Origin: Bacteroidales bacterium
GTDB lineage: Bacteria; Bacteroidota; Bacteroidia; Bacteroidales; VadinHA17
NCBI GenBank assembly: GCA_025358455.1
Contig: JANYJP010000017.1
Span: 1-38,780, forward strand
Direction: 5' to 3'
DNA: 38,780 nt
Part shown: one piece after another, positions 18,878 to 28,701 of the stretch
Layout: the number at the start of each line of letters is the position of its first letter
Numbering within the stretch: the stretch's first letter is position 1
Translations under genes and position numbers: made by a program
The notes under the pieces: model-generated
Told to the model about the DNA's origin: nothing
The model's input: the letters and a program-made list of their open reading frames with translations, nothing else
Databases searched by the model: none

Positions 18878-19600
18878 TCATGACATATATTTAAACTCAG
18901 GTACAAAATCAACTGATGATGCAACACTGATTAATGATCTGTTAATGAGAAATGTTAATATTTTTATCGATGTGTTTTTACCAGTCAAACATTCGATTTC
19001 TACATTATTTTCCCCTTCGATTACGTTAACGGTCGTAAGGTTGGCAGTAATCCCTACTCCGATTGCCTTTAAAAAGGCCTCTTTCCTGGTCCAGATTTCA
19101 AAGAAGGTTCGATTCTGATCTTCAAAATTATCATACGACCCGATGAGTTCCTGCTCATCAGTGCTAAAATAATTCTTTGCAATAGCAGCAAAATCAATGA
19201 ATGTCTTGATTTGCTCAATATCTATTCCCAGGAATTGATCATTCCGTCGGATAACAAATGCAAACTGATTTTTGGATCGTGATAAGCTAAATGATAAATC
19301 CATACCCGGTATAAATGGTTTTCCGTTTTTAAATTCTCCGAATATAATTGAACCTGCATCAGTTTTTAAAAGCTTTGAAAGCTCAATTCTAAGGAGAGCA
19401 TGTACTGAAACATAACAGTTGTAATCAGATTTTTGTTTAAGCCGGAGAGCTCTTGCTTTTTCTTTTTCGGATAGTAAGTCAAAGAAGAATGGTATTTTGT
19501 ATATCAACTTATCAGTAAGTCCGACAAAAACATCCAGATTACTTTTCCCGGATTGAAACTGATTTTCATTAATATTCCTGCAATTGACATTAAAATGCAT
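18878..19600 (-). CDS. 4'-Phosphopantetheinyl transferase, Sfp/Gsp type
   Basis: 240 aa, the size of the Sfp class. It transfers phosphopantetheine from CoA to the serine of carrier domains. Motifs in order: 'FKNGKP' with GKP at 93-95, the P2 segment 'FSLSRS' (104-109), 'GIDIEQI' with the Mg-binding Asp127 and Glu129, and 'WTRKEAFLKAIGVGI' with Glu174 and Lys178. Its place directly after the thioesterase (17 bp) marks it as the activating enzyme for the seven carrier sites encoded here (Ser956 and Ser2006 of the hybrid, Ser1008, Ser1582 and Ser2634 of the NRPS, Ser51 of the free carrier, and possibly others). Oddity: the P2 motif is usually S-H-S; here an arginine replaces the histidine that contacts CoA in Sfp. 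Confidence 0.92.
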   Translation of the reverse strand: MHFNVNCRNINENQFQSGKSNLDVFVGLTDKLIYKIPFFFDLLSEKEKARALRLKQKSDYNCYVSVHALLRIELSKLLKTDAGSIIFGEFKNGKPFIPGMDLSFSLSRSKNQFAFVIRRNDQFLGIDIEQIKTFIDFAAIAKNYFSTDEQELIGSYDNFEDQNRTFFEIWTRKEAFLKAIGVGITANLTTVNVIEGENNVEIECLTGKNTSIKILTFLINRSLISVASSVDFVPEFKYMS

Positions 19601-19617
19601 ATAAAAGTTTAATTAAA

Positions 19618-20586
19618 TCAGTTTTTAGTTACAGGGGTTCCATCTACCACTTTTATGTCATAGTTACTATTTGCTCTGTCCAGCCATTCCCCAATATTTT
19701 TGCTGAGAGTCTTATAACTTTCATCAGTTTCATATATAGTTTTGTGATTCCCTTTTACTATTACCATATTGATTTTACTGCAGAATTTTTCCCAACCAAG
19801 ATACTTATGAGCAGAATTATTCTGAAGGGACTTGAAAAGTAATATTTCACCATTATATACTTTTTGGGGTTCATATCTCTTTGCAATTTCCATGTAAGTA
19901 CTCATTATATAATAATTTCTACTATTATTATGAAGCTTGGATTTAATCAGCAGGTAGGACTCATAATATAGATTTCTGGCTTTATGGAAGGCCATGTAAT
20001 AGATATCTTTTGAATAATTGTAAAACTGATAAGATATTTTAGTAATTGCATTAGTTGCTTTTACGGGCTCCTTAAACATAGGATTTTTGCAATCGATCAG
20101 AATCAGAACAGGAACATCGATTCCCTGACTCTGAAGCTGCACTGCCATTTCAAAAGCCACTAACCCGCCAAACGAGAAGCCTGCCAGATAATAAGGTCCA
20201 TTTGGCACAATTTTCCGAAGTTGCGATATATAATCTTTAGCAAAGGTCTCCACTTTCCTGTGGAATATTTTTTCTCCTTCTGAACCATAGTGGAAGAATC
20301 CATAGAATGGTCGTTCGGTACCAAAATACTCACTCAAAGGATAATTCATCTTTTCCCCATGTAAAAGGATAAAAGGAATCTTTTTCCCTTCCGGATTAAT
20401 TGGCATCATATTGGTGCATTCCGCAGGCCAGAGATGCTTAATAAGCTTCCCCTTATATTTTTTAAGATTCTCAATAATCTGAGGAGTAATAAATTGCTCA
20501 GGTCCGGTATATTTTATCTTCCCATCTGAATAAGAGACATTTATACCTTTTTGTCCAAGTTCGGTTAAGAATTCACTAAATATCAT
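19618..20586 (-). CDS. Discrete thioesterase with an N-terminal TubC-type docking domain
   Basis: 322 aa. Residues 1-~52 match the TubC N-terminal docking (beta-hairpin docking) fold: an amphipathic helix 'FLTELGQKGINVS', a hairpin 'YSDGKIKYTGP', then 'ITPQIIENLKKYKGKLIKHL'. Residues ~70-310 are an alpha/beta-hydrolase thioesterase: nucleophile elbow 'AGFSFGG' with Ser138, Asp165 in 'LILIDCKN' and His281 in 'KGNHKTIYE', the spacing of type I/II NRPS thioesterases. Here it would dock on the end of a megasynthase and release the product by hydrolysis or cyclisation. The start ATG overlaps the NRPS stop (ATGA), so it is made together with the NRPS, which has no TE domain of its own. Both megasynthases end in similar GEI tails, the likely partners. 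That contact is inferred. Confidence 0.88.
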   Translation of the reverse strand: MIFSEFLTELGQKGINVSYSDGKIKYTGPEQFITPQIIENLKKYKGKLIKHLWPAECTNMMPINPEGKKIPFILLHGEKMNYPLSEYFGTERPFYGFFHYGSEGEKIFHRKVETFAKDYISQLRKIVPNGPYYLAGFSFGGLVAFEMAVQLQSQGIDVPVLILIDCKNPMFKEPVKATNAITKISYQFYNYSKDIYYMAFHKARNLYYESYLLIKSKLHNNSRNYYIMSTYMEIAKRYEPQKVYNGEILLFKSLQNNSAHKYLGWEKFCSKINMVIVKGNHKTIYETDESYKTLSKNIGEWLDRANSNYDIKVVDGTPVTKN

Positions 20587-23500
20587 ATTTCGCCTATAAT
20601 AATTTTTGATTCAGACTCATAGCTATAATTCTGAGAAATGTTTTCAACCTGCCCATGCAGCTCAATATCCACAATTTCAGCTAAATCCTTTATTTTAGGG
20701 CTATCAAAAAAAACTCTTAAGCCCAATTCAACGTTAAATATCGATTCTATTTTTGACATTATCGAAATTGCCAGCAGGGAATTTCCGCCGATCTCAAAAA
20801 AATTGTCGGTGGGCAGTATGTCTTTTGTTTTTAAAACTTCACTCCATATGTCAAGAATCTTCATTTCAGTCTGGGTCAGGGTTTTTAATTCCTGATTATC
20901 CCTGTTAAAGGAATCATTAATATCAAATATAAGAGCATTTTTATCAGTTTTCCCGTTAATGGTTTTTGGAAACCCATTCATGGTCTTAACTATAGCCGGA
21001 ATCATATATGGCGGCAGCTTTTCTTTTATCAGTTGCGTCAGCTCTTTGGTGCTTGTTGCGAATGTATCTGAAACATTAAGAAACGCTACCAGCCTCTTGT
21101 CTCCATCTTCAATTTTTATTGGTTTTACTACAGTTTCAATAACTCCTTCGATTTCAGATATTACAGCCTCTATTTCCCCCATTTCAACTCTGAATCCATT
21201 TATTTTTAATTGATTATCTTCCCTGCCATGAAACTCAATATTCCCATCGGGCAGCCACCTGGCAAAGTCACCGGTTCTGTAAAGAGTCTCTCCCGGATTG
21301 TAGGGATGATCGATAAAACTTTTCTGATTTAAGTCTTCCCTTTTAATATACCCTTTAGAAAGACCGGCTCCGCCTACATATAATTCTCCGGTTATACCTA
21401 CAGGCTGATAATTCATATTCCTGTCAAAAATATATGCCGTAGAATTGCTGATTGGCTTGCCAATAGGTATATTATTGTAATAATCCCTGTCAATTAAAAA
21501 GGTTGTAGAGAAGGTAGTATTTTCAGTTGGCCCATAGCCATTTATTACTTTTAAACCAGGATTAGCATTTCGTACTTTGTTTATATGAGTTGCAGACAAT
21601 ATATCTCCCCCAACCAGTAAATACTTAAGATTTTTAAAAATATCGGATTTCGATTCTGCAATATGAGTAAAAAGTGCTGATGTAAGCCAGAGTACAGTAA
21701 TTTCATTTTTCATGAGTGCTTCTCCCAATGCCTTTGGATCGAGTATTGTGTGCTTATCTGCAAGGTATAGAGTTCCACCGTTGAGCAATGCTCCCCATAT
21801 CTCAAATGTCGACGCATCAAAGACCAAAGCACCGGTTAAAAGGATCCTGTCAGCCGATGACAGACTGATATAATTAGTATTTTTTACGAGTCTGGTCACA
21901 CCTTTGTGCAAAATCATACTCCCTTTAGGATTACCGGTTGTTCCTGAAGTATACATGATATAAGCAAGTGATGATGAATCATTAAAATTATCAGGATTTG
22001 ACTTGTTATGAGAGTAAGAATCGGGAGAATTCATGTTAAGTATTTTTACTCCTTCAAATGAAAGCATCATGAATTTGTCCTGTGAAAGAAGAATCCTGCA
22101 CTCTGAATCTTTTAATATATAGTTTATCCTTCGCTCAGGATATTCAGGATCGATTGGCACATAACATCCTCCGGCTTTTAAAATTCCAAGAATGCCTGCT
22201 ATCATATCCAACGATTTTTCTGCCATAATTGCAACCGGGGTATTATTGATGATCCCTGACTTCCTCAACGTTCCGGCTAATTTATTTGTTCTTTCATTTA
22301 ACTGATTATACGTAATAGATTCTCCATTGAATACCACTGCTGTTTTATCGGGGAACAGTTCAACCTGTTCTTCAAATAACTGCACTATAGTCTGATCTTT
22401 TGGATAGTTGGTGATTGTTCCGGAGAAACCCATGATTTTATTTCTTTCTTCATCAGAAATCATTGGTATTGACTCAACACTCTTTTCAGGATTTTCAACC
22501 AGGTTTTTAATTAAGGTCAAAAAGTTATCTCTTAAACGGATTATTGTTTCATGATTAAACAGATCTGGTGAATAATCTATTTCACCCTCAATGACTGGTC
22601 CGTTTTCCCAAAGAGATAAAAGTATGTCAAACGGATTGATCCGGTCTTTTATTTCTACTTTTTCGCTCCTTATTCCATCTAGTTTTAAGGATGCATCCAA
22701 ATTATTCTGCCAGGCAAAAGCAACCTGAAACAATGGATTAATATTTGAGGAACGTTCCGGATTTACAATTTCCACAACCTTCTCAAATGTAATATTCTGA
22801 TGTGCTATTGCATTAAGTGCGGCCTCGTTAGTTTGACTAATTATATTCCGGAATGTGAAATCTTTTTTATACCTGAGCCGGACTACAATTGTATTGACAA
22901 ACATTCCGAATATATTCTCAAGTTTTGAGTGTGGCCGGTAAGCTATAGGCACTCCGATATTGATGTCATCTTCTCCTGAATATTTATGCATTTGTATTCC
23001 AAAGACAGCCATCAGAGTGGTAAAAAGGGAAGATCCCTCTGTCTTACATATGATTTTTATCTTCTCTGACAAATCCCGGGGAATACTTATTTTTTCATAC
23101 CTTCCTTTATCTGAAGGTCTATCTTTCCTTTGGAAATCGAATGGTAAGTTGAGCATTGTCGAAGCTCCCTTCAAATTTTCTTTCCAGAATTCTATTGATT
23201 CATTTTCATTTTTTAAGCTTTCAGAACTTTCTTCCAGACGAGCATAGTCATATTGCTGAAACTCAATTTTCCCGAGGTCAATCTCCTTTCCTGCCGATAA
23301 ACTACCGTATATTTCCTTTAAGTCATTTACGAAAACAGTCCATGACCAGCCATCAAATAAGATGTGATGAATGCTAAAATGAAAATAATATTCATCTGGA
23401 GAGGTTTTTATAAGATATAACCTGTAAAGCGGGCCATTCTTCATATCAAAAACCTTACCTGATTCTGAAACAATAATATCTTTGACTTTACTATCCTTTT

Positions 23501-26500
23501 CATTATCAGGCAATTTCGAATAATCAAAGAATGTCAGCTCAGCTTTTGAAGGGACAATATCACAATATGGCTCACTGTTTATTTCCTTAATCACTGAAAA
23601 TACAATATGATGCCTTTGGAATAAAAAATCCAGGCTCTTTTGAAACACCTCGCGGTTAAGAGAACCAAAAAGCTTATAAGAAAACCCGATTATATAAGAT
23701 GCCAGATCAGGATGCAATTTGGAAATAAGCCATAATCTTTTCTGATTCCTGGTAATAGGCAAATTCACCATATCAGACGAATGGGTAAGCTTTAGCGTAT
23801 TGGTTGTACGTAAATGCTGACAATCAATATAATTTCCAGCCTGAATAACCGAGGGATTAGATATCAGTTCCTTAAAAGAAAATTCGAATCCGGTATGTTC
23901 CTTAATATTATTAATGAGTTTGAAAGCTAACAATGAATTTCCGCCTACGTCAAAAAAGCTATCCTGTGCAGAAATGTCAGTTCTGTTTAAAACTTCGACC
24001 CAGATATTACGAATTCTCTTTTGAGTACTGGTCAGAATTGTTACATCTTCCCCTGTTTCAAATTTTAAAATCGAAGTACTATAGTCAGTTGATTTCACCA
24101 GGTCAGAGAGTATTGCGCCTTTATCTGTCTTATCACTTGCTGTAACCGGAAAGTTTATATAATGAACAATTTCATCTGTCATCACTGATAATGAACCGAT
24201 TGACTTGTCTGAATTTTCGATAAGTACATTTATTAAATTCAGAAAACTATGTTTCAACCGGACTATTGTTTCCTCTTTCAACAAATCTGTCGAATATCCG
24301 AATTCGCCTTCGATAACTGTTCCGTTTTCCCATAGAGAAATAATAAGATCAAAAGGGATGGTCCTTTCATTGACTGAAATTTTTTCCCCTATGAGCCCAT
24401 CAAGTTTAAGGGGCTTTTCCAGGTTATTCTGCCATGCGAAAGACACCTGGAATAAGGGATTCACATTTGGATACCGTTTAGGGTTCACAACCTCAACGAC
24501 CCTGTCAAATGTGAGGTCCTGGTGTGCTATAACATTCATAGCAGCATCATTGACAGAATGAAGGATTTCCCGGAATGTAAGATTCTTTGAATACACGAGC
24601 CTGACAACCACTGTATTGACAAACATCCCGAAAATAGTTTCAAGCTTTGTATGTGGCCGGTAAGCTACCGGTAACCCGATATTGATGTCATCCTCTCCCG
24701 AATATTTATGCATCAATATCCCAAAAATACCAAGCAGAGTTGTAAACAATGAGGTACCTTCAGTTTTGCTGATATTTCTGAGTTTATCAGAAATATCCTG
24801 CGAAATACTGAATATATCATATCTGCCTATGCCTGATTGTAGTTCCTTCCTCTGGAAATCATATGGGAAATTCAGTATCGGGGAGGCTCCCTCCAGGTAT
24901 TCTTTCCAGAACTCTGTCAATTCCTTGTCATCTCTTGAACTCTCCGATGTTTCTTCCCAATGCGCATAGTCATACTGCTGAAAATCAAGTTCTTCCAGAT
25001 CGATACGTTTACCTTGTAATAAACTATTATAGATCTCATTGAGGTCTTTTACGAATAATGACCATGACCAGCCATCAAAAATAATATGATGAATGCTTGC
25101 ATGAAAATAATATTCATTGGATGATGTTATTATAAGATACAACCGATAAAGCGAGCCATTTTTCAAATCGAAAACCTTCAATGAATCTGATTTAATAAAA
25201 TCCAGAACTTTCTTTTCTTTTTCATTTTCAGGCAGTTGCGAATAATCTATAAAAGTTATTTCGACTTTTGATGATAAAATATCGCAAAATGGTTCACCAT
25301 TAATCTCTTTTATTACAGAAAACAGGATATTATGCCTGTGGAATAAAAAATCTAAACTCTTTTGAAATACTTCGCGGTTAAGAGAACCTGTAAGTTTGTA
25401 AGAAAGTCCAATTATATAAGAAGGTATATCAGGCTGCACTTTTGATAAAACCCATAATTTTTTCTGATTCCTGGTCAGAGGCAGATTCAATGTTTCATTC
25501 AGATGAATCATTTCTATCTGCTTATTCTTTCCTTTGTCCTGACTATCGATAAAATCACCGGATTGAATAACAGTAGGATAGGTTAATAACTCCTTAAAAG
25601 TCATTGAAAACCCTGTCTGTTCTTTTATATTATTAATGAGGCTTATAGCAAGAAGTGAGTTCCCGCCTAAATCAAAAAAGCTATCTGTTAACGATATATT
25701 ATATGTCTTTAAAGCTTCACTCCATATCTTTAAAATTAAATTTTGCGTGGGAGTCAGCGTTTTCACATCTTCTTTTTTTGCTTTTTCTAATTCCTTTAAG
25801 TCAAAATCAAGGGCCTTCCTGTCTGTTTTACCGTTGATAGTTTTTGGAAAACCGTGCATAAATCTATACGCGGAGGGTACCATATAAGATGGAAGGCTTG
25901 ATTTTAAAAGGTTTGTCACTTCTTTAGCATCTTTTCTGAAACTTTCTGACACATTTAAAAAAGCAATCAATCTGTAATCTCCTTCTTCAACTTTTACAGG
26001 TTTGATTACAGTTTCGTTTACACCATCTAATTTCGATATAACAGATTCAATCTCTTCCAATTCAACCCTGAAGCCCCTTATTTTTAACTGATTGTCAACC
26101 CTTCCATGGAATTCAATATTGCCGTCAGACAGCCACCGGGCATAATCACCTGTTTTGTAGATCCGCTCCCCGGGAATATAAGGATGATTTATGAAACTGA
26201 TTTTATTAAGATCCTCCTTGTTTATATACCCGGTTGAAAGGCCGGGTCCTCCAACATATAACTCGCCAATAACACCAACAGGCTGAAAGTTCATGTTTTT
26301 ATCGAATATATAAGCAGTGGAGTTACTTATTGGTTTGCCGATTGGAATATTGCTATCAAAATCGCGGTCTATTTTGTAAAAAGTGGAAATGCATGAGTTT
26401 TCAGTGGGGCCGTATACATTAATTACAATAAGTTGTGGATTATCCTTTCTTACCTTGTTTATATGAGCCGGAGACAAAACATCCCCTCCTACCAGCAAAT

Positions 26501-28679
26501 ATTTTAACTTATGAAATATCTTTGTTCCCGTTTCGGCTAACTGAGTAAAAAGTGATGATGTAAGCAGAAGGGTAGTAATCTCATTTTTTATAAGTTCTTC
26601 ACCAAAAAGCTTATGGTCTAAGAGAGTCTCTTTTTCAATAACATACAATGAACATCCATTAAGAAGTGCTCCCCATATTTCAAATATTGTGGCATCAAAA
26701 ACAATAGCGCCTGCCTGAATGATTCTGTCATGTGATGTAAGGTCAATATAATTTGTATTTCTAACCAGTCTTACAACACCTTGCTGCGGAATAGGTGTCC
26801 CTTTAGGCATACCGGTTGTGCCCGATGTATACATTATGTAAGCAAGATCATTCGGACTATTTATATTTTTAATAATCCGATTCTCTGAATTAAATGTCTC
26901 TTTAGAATTTAAACTGATCTTTGTGACATCGTCAATATTCAGTTGCAGGAATTTGTCCTGTGTAACAAGAACCCTGCAACCTGAATCTCTGATTATGAAA
27001 TTCATTCTTTGCTCAGGATAATCAGGAGCAACAGGTACATAAGCTCCTCCTGCTTTAAGAATTCCCAGGGTGCCTACTATCATTTCCAATGATTTTTCAG
27101 CCAGAATACCTACTGTTGTGTTCCTTCTTACACCATGATCTTGTAAAGTACATGCCAGTTTATCAGATCTTTCATCCAGTTGTTTATATGTCAGGGATTC
27201 TCCCTTAAATACAACAGCAGTCTTTTCCGGGTGAAGCTTTACCTGCTCATCAAAAAGTTCAGCAATAGTTTTATCCCCCGGGAAATCTCTGATTGTGTCA
27301 GTGAAAGCAAGTACCTGTTTAGTCTCTTCTTCTGTAATCAGCGGGATTGAATCAAGTGTAGCTTCAGGATTATTCGTCAGATTTTCAAGCAGATGTACAA
27401 AGTTATCCTTTAATCTTAGTACTGTCTCACACTTAAGAATATCAATATTAAATTCTATCTCACCTCTGATATGACTCTCTTTTTCCCACAAATAAAAACT
27501 GATGTCAAATGAAGAAACTCCTTCCATCAGATGAATTCTTTCATTTCCACTCCCGTTTAAATCCATTTCAGGATACATTTTGCTGACCCATGAACATGCC
27601 ACCTGAAATACAGGATTCATATTCGGACTTCTTTCAGGATTCAATACATTTACAATTGTTTCAAATGGCAGATTTGAATTGTCTATTGCTTTATTTACGG
27701 ACTCCCTTGTGCTAATAACAAATTCTTCGAAAGTACTTTTTTCCTGAATTTTTAATCTGGCAACAGAAGTGTTTACGTACATTCCAAATATTTTCTCAAG
27801 ATAAGGATGCATCCTTCTGGTTGAGACAGGGAATCCAATGCATATATCATTTTCTCCGGAATATTTCTGAAACAGTAAGCCGAGAACCGCCATCAACGTC
27901 TTAAACAGCGACGTGTTGGTTTTTCCTGATAATTCCTTTAATTTGCCAGTAACATCATCGGAAATCAACAGATCCATTTTGCATCCCATGCCGGAGGGTA
28001 TATGTTTCCGTGGAAAGTCATATGGAAATTTAAGTTCTGGCGTAGAATCCTTTAAATATTTTTTCCAGAACTCTCTTAATACTTTTTCATCTTTAACCGA
28101 TTCTGATTCTTTCTCAAGAGCTGCGAAATCATAACTTTGGTATTCAAGTGGTCCGGGACCTTCAGCCGAATATCCGATGAGGTTATTATATATACTGCTT
28201 AATTCCTCCACAAAAAGCTTGTTTGAATTGCCATCGAAAATAATATGGTGAATAGTAGCATGAAAATAATAAGTTGCCTCATCGTATTTTAGTAAAAACA
28301 GGCGATAAAGAGGGCCCTTCTCAATATCTATACTCTTTCTAAGATCCTTACCTAAATATGAAAGAATTTCTCTTTTACTGTCAACAGCAGAAAACTGCGA
28401 AAAATCGATTTCTTTTAGTGTAACGGGGCCCGGGATAATCTCAATAAAAGGTTCACCCCCCTTTTGCTTAAATACAGAAAACATAGTATGTTGCCGGTAG
28501 AATAAGATCTCCAGGCTTTTTCTAAAGACATCAACATTAATATTCCCTTTAAGCTGATAGCTTACACTTAAATTATAAGCAGGATTTTGTTTATCCTGCT
28601 CATAAATTATCCATAACCGCTTCTGATTAAATGACAGTGGCAGATTCGCCAGATCTGTCAAATGTTTTAGCTTTCCCAT
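20583..28679 (-). CDS. Nonribosomal peptide synthetase, C-A-T-C-T-C-A-T
   Basis: 2698 aa. C1: HHIIFDG at 144-150. A1: begins ~471, YTSGTTG at 617, Asp662 anchors the amino group. T1: Ser1008. C2: HHIIFDG at 1197. T2: Ser1582, with no A domain between C2 and T2. C3: HHILFDG at 1771. A2: begins ~2097, Asp2288. T3: Ser2634. No epimerase, methyltransferase or TE. By the usual GrsA alignment, done by eye, the code of A2 is D-A-F-W-L-G-G-T-F-K, one change (Leu for Ile at 299) from the classical valine code. A1 reads D-A-F-L-L-G-V-C-I-K, hydrophobic but not one I can assign. The chain ends in a GEI tail after the last carrier. C1 receives the chain from the PKS-NRPS; its start is 22 bp from that gene's stop. 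C1 lacks the W-S after HHxxxDG that the other C domains have. Confidence 0.95.
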   Translation of the reverse strand: MGKLKHLTDLANLPLSFNQKRLWIIYEQDKQNPAYNLSVSYQLKGNINVDVFRKSLEILFYRQHTMFSVFKQKGGEPFIEIIPGPVTLKEIDFSQFSAVDSKREILSYLGKDLRKSIDIEKGPLYRLFLLKYDEATYYFHATIHHIIFDGNSNKLFVEELSSIYNNLIGYSAEGPGPLEYQSYDFAALEKESESVKDEKVLREFWKKYLKDSTPELKFPYDFPRKHIPSGMGCKMDLLISDDVTGKLKELSGKTNTSLFKTLMAVLGLLFQKYSGENDICIGFPVSTRRMHPYLEKIFGMYVNTSVARLKIQEKSTFEEFVISTRESVNKAIDNSNLPFETIVNVLNPERSPNMNPVFQVACSWVSKMYPEMDLNGSGNERIHLMEGVSSFDISFYLWEKESHIRGEIEFNIDILKCETVLRLKDNFVHLLENLTNNPEATLDSIPLITEEETKQVLAFTDTIRDFPGDKTIAELFDEQVKLHPEKTAVVFKGESLTYKQLDERSDKLACTLQDHGVRRNTTVGILAEKSLEMIVGTLGILKAGGAYVPVAPDYPEQRMNFIIRDSGCRVLVTQDKFLQLNIDDVTKISLNSKETFNSENRIIKNINSPNDLAYIMYTSGTTGMPKGTPIPQQGVVRLVRNTNYIDLTSHDRIIQAGAIVFDATIFEIWGALLNGCSLYVIEKETLLDHKLFGEELIKNEITTLLLTSSLFTQLAETGTKIFHKLKYLLVGGDVLSPAHINKVRKDNPQLIVINVYGPTENSCISTFYKIDRDFDSNIPIGKPISNSTAYIFDKNMNFQPVGVIGELYVGGPGLSTGYINKEDLNKISFINHPYIPGERIYKTGDYARWLSDGNIEFHGRVDNQLKIRGFRVELEEIESVISKLDGVNETVIKPVKVEEGDYRLIAFLNVSESFRKDAKEVTNLLKSSLPSYMVPSAYRFMHGFPKTINGKTDRKALDFDLKELEKAKKEDVKTLTPTQNLILKIWSEALKTYNISLTDSFFDLGGNSLLAISLINNIKEQTGFSMTFKELLTYPTVIQSGDFIDSQDKGKNKQIEMIHLNETLNLPLTRNQKKLWVLSKVQPDIPSYIIGLSYKLTGSLNREVFQKSLDFLFHRHNILFSVIKEINGEPFCDILSSKVEITFIDYSQLPENEKEKKVLDFIKSDSLKVFDLKNGSLYRLYLIITSSNEYYFHASIHHIIFDGWSWSLFVKDLNEIYNSLLQGKRIDLEELDFQQYDYAHWEETSESSRDDKELTEFWKEYLEGASPILNFPYDFQRKELQSGIGRYDIFSISQDISDKLRNISKTEGTSLFTTLLGIFGILMHKYSGEDDINIGLPVAYRPHTKLETIFGMFVNTVVVRLVYSKNLTFREILHSVNDAAMNVIAHQDLTFDRVVEVVNPKRYPNVNPLFQVSFAWQNNLEKPLKLDGLIGEKISVNERTIPFDLIISLWENGTVIEGEFGYSTDLLKEETIVRLKHSFLNLINVLIENSDKSIGSLSVMTDEIVHYINFPVTASDKTDKGAILSDLVKSTDYSTSILKFETGEDVTILTSTQKRIRNIWVEVLNRTDISAQDSFFDVGGNSLLAFKLINNIKEHTGFEFSFKELISNPSVIQAGNYIDCQHLRTTNTLKLTHSSDMVNLPITRNQKRLWLISKLHPDLASYIIGFSYKLFGSLNREVFQKSLDFLFQRHHIVFSVIKEINSEPYCDIVPSKAELTFFDYSKLPDNEKDSKVKDIIVSESGKVFDMKNGPLYRLYLIKTSPDEYYFHFSIHHILFDGWSWTVFVNDLKEIYGSLSAGKEIDLGKIEFQQYDYARLEESSESLKNENESIEFWKENLKGASTMLNLPFDFQRKDRPSDKGRYEKISIPRDLSEKIKIICKTEGSSLFTTLMAVFGIQMHKYSGEDDINIGVPIAYRPHSKLENIFGMFVNTIVVRLRYKKDFTFRNIISQTNEAALNAIAHQNITFEKVVEIVNPERSSNINPLFQVAFAWQNNLDASLKLDGIRSEKVEIKDRINPFDILLSLWENGPVIEGEIDYSPDLFNHETIIRLRDNFLTLIKNLVENPEKSVESIPMISDEERNKIMGFSGTITNYPKDQTIVQLFEEQVELFPDKTAVVFNGESITYNQLNERTNKLAGTLRKSGIINNTPVAIMAEKSLDMIAGILGILKAGGCYVPIDPEYPERRINYILKDSECRILLSQDKFMMLSFEGVKILNMNSPDSYSHNKSNPDNFNDSSSLAYIMYTSGTTGNPKGSMILHKGVTRLVKNTNYISLSSADRILLTGALVFDASTFEIWGALLNGGTLYLADKHTILDPKALGEALMKNEITVLWLTSALFTHIAESKSDIFKNLKYLLVGGDILSATHINKVRNANPGLKVINGYGPTENTTFSTTFLIDRDYYNNIPIGKPISNSTAYIFDRNMNYQPVGITGELYVGGAGLSKGYIKREDLNQKSFIDHPYNPGETLYRTGDFARWLPDGNIEFHGREDNQLKINGFRVEMGEIEAVISEIEGVIETVVKPIKIEDGDKRLVAFLNVSDTFATSTKELTQLIKEKLPPYMIPAIVKTMNGFPKTINGKTDKNALIFDINDSFNRDNQELKTLTQTEMKILDIWSEVLKTKDILPTDNFFEIGGNSLLAISIMSKIESIFNVELGLRVFFDSPKIKDLAEIVDIELHGQVENISQNYSYESESKIIIGEI
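22449..24035 (-). repeat. T-C didomain, copy 2 (T2-C3) of an in-register repeat inside the NRPS
   Basis: Covers residues 1549-2077 of the NRPS and is the partner of the copy at 24171-25757. Between the copies lies a 45-residue linker (1504-1548) where an adenylation domain would normally sit. The C domains are clearly related ('SLNREVFQKSLDFLF' in both), but diverged enough that the event is not very recent. Confidence 0.8.
24171..25757 (-). repeat. T-C didomain, copy 1 (T1-C2) of an in-register repeat inside the NRPS
   Basis: Covers residues 975-1503 of the NRPS. It aligns to the second copy without net insertion or deletion: carrier Ser1008 vs Ser1582, condensation His1197 vs His1771, and the end of C2 (Glu1503) vs Glu2077 are all offset by exactly 574 residues (1722 bp). 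Confidence 0.8.
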
Positions 28680-28701
28680 TTGCCACTTACCTAATTAGAA
28701 T

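Noticed and set aside
18823-18927. Longer N-terminus for the flippase (Met at 18927)
   Set aside because: It would overlap the phosphopantetheinyl transferase by 50 bp and add a polar, family-atypical leader; the Met at 18822 precedes the first conserved helix directly.
24205-24561. 118-codon plus-strand open frame inside the NRPS
   Set aside because: It lies opposite the conserved C2 domain and has no independent start signal or family match.
22449-25757. Assembly artefact as the cause of the T-C repeat
   Set aside because: The two copies differ at many DNA and protein positions along their length, so they are not a duplicated read or contig overlap.
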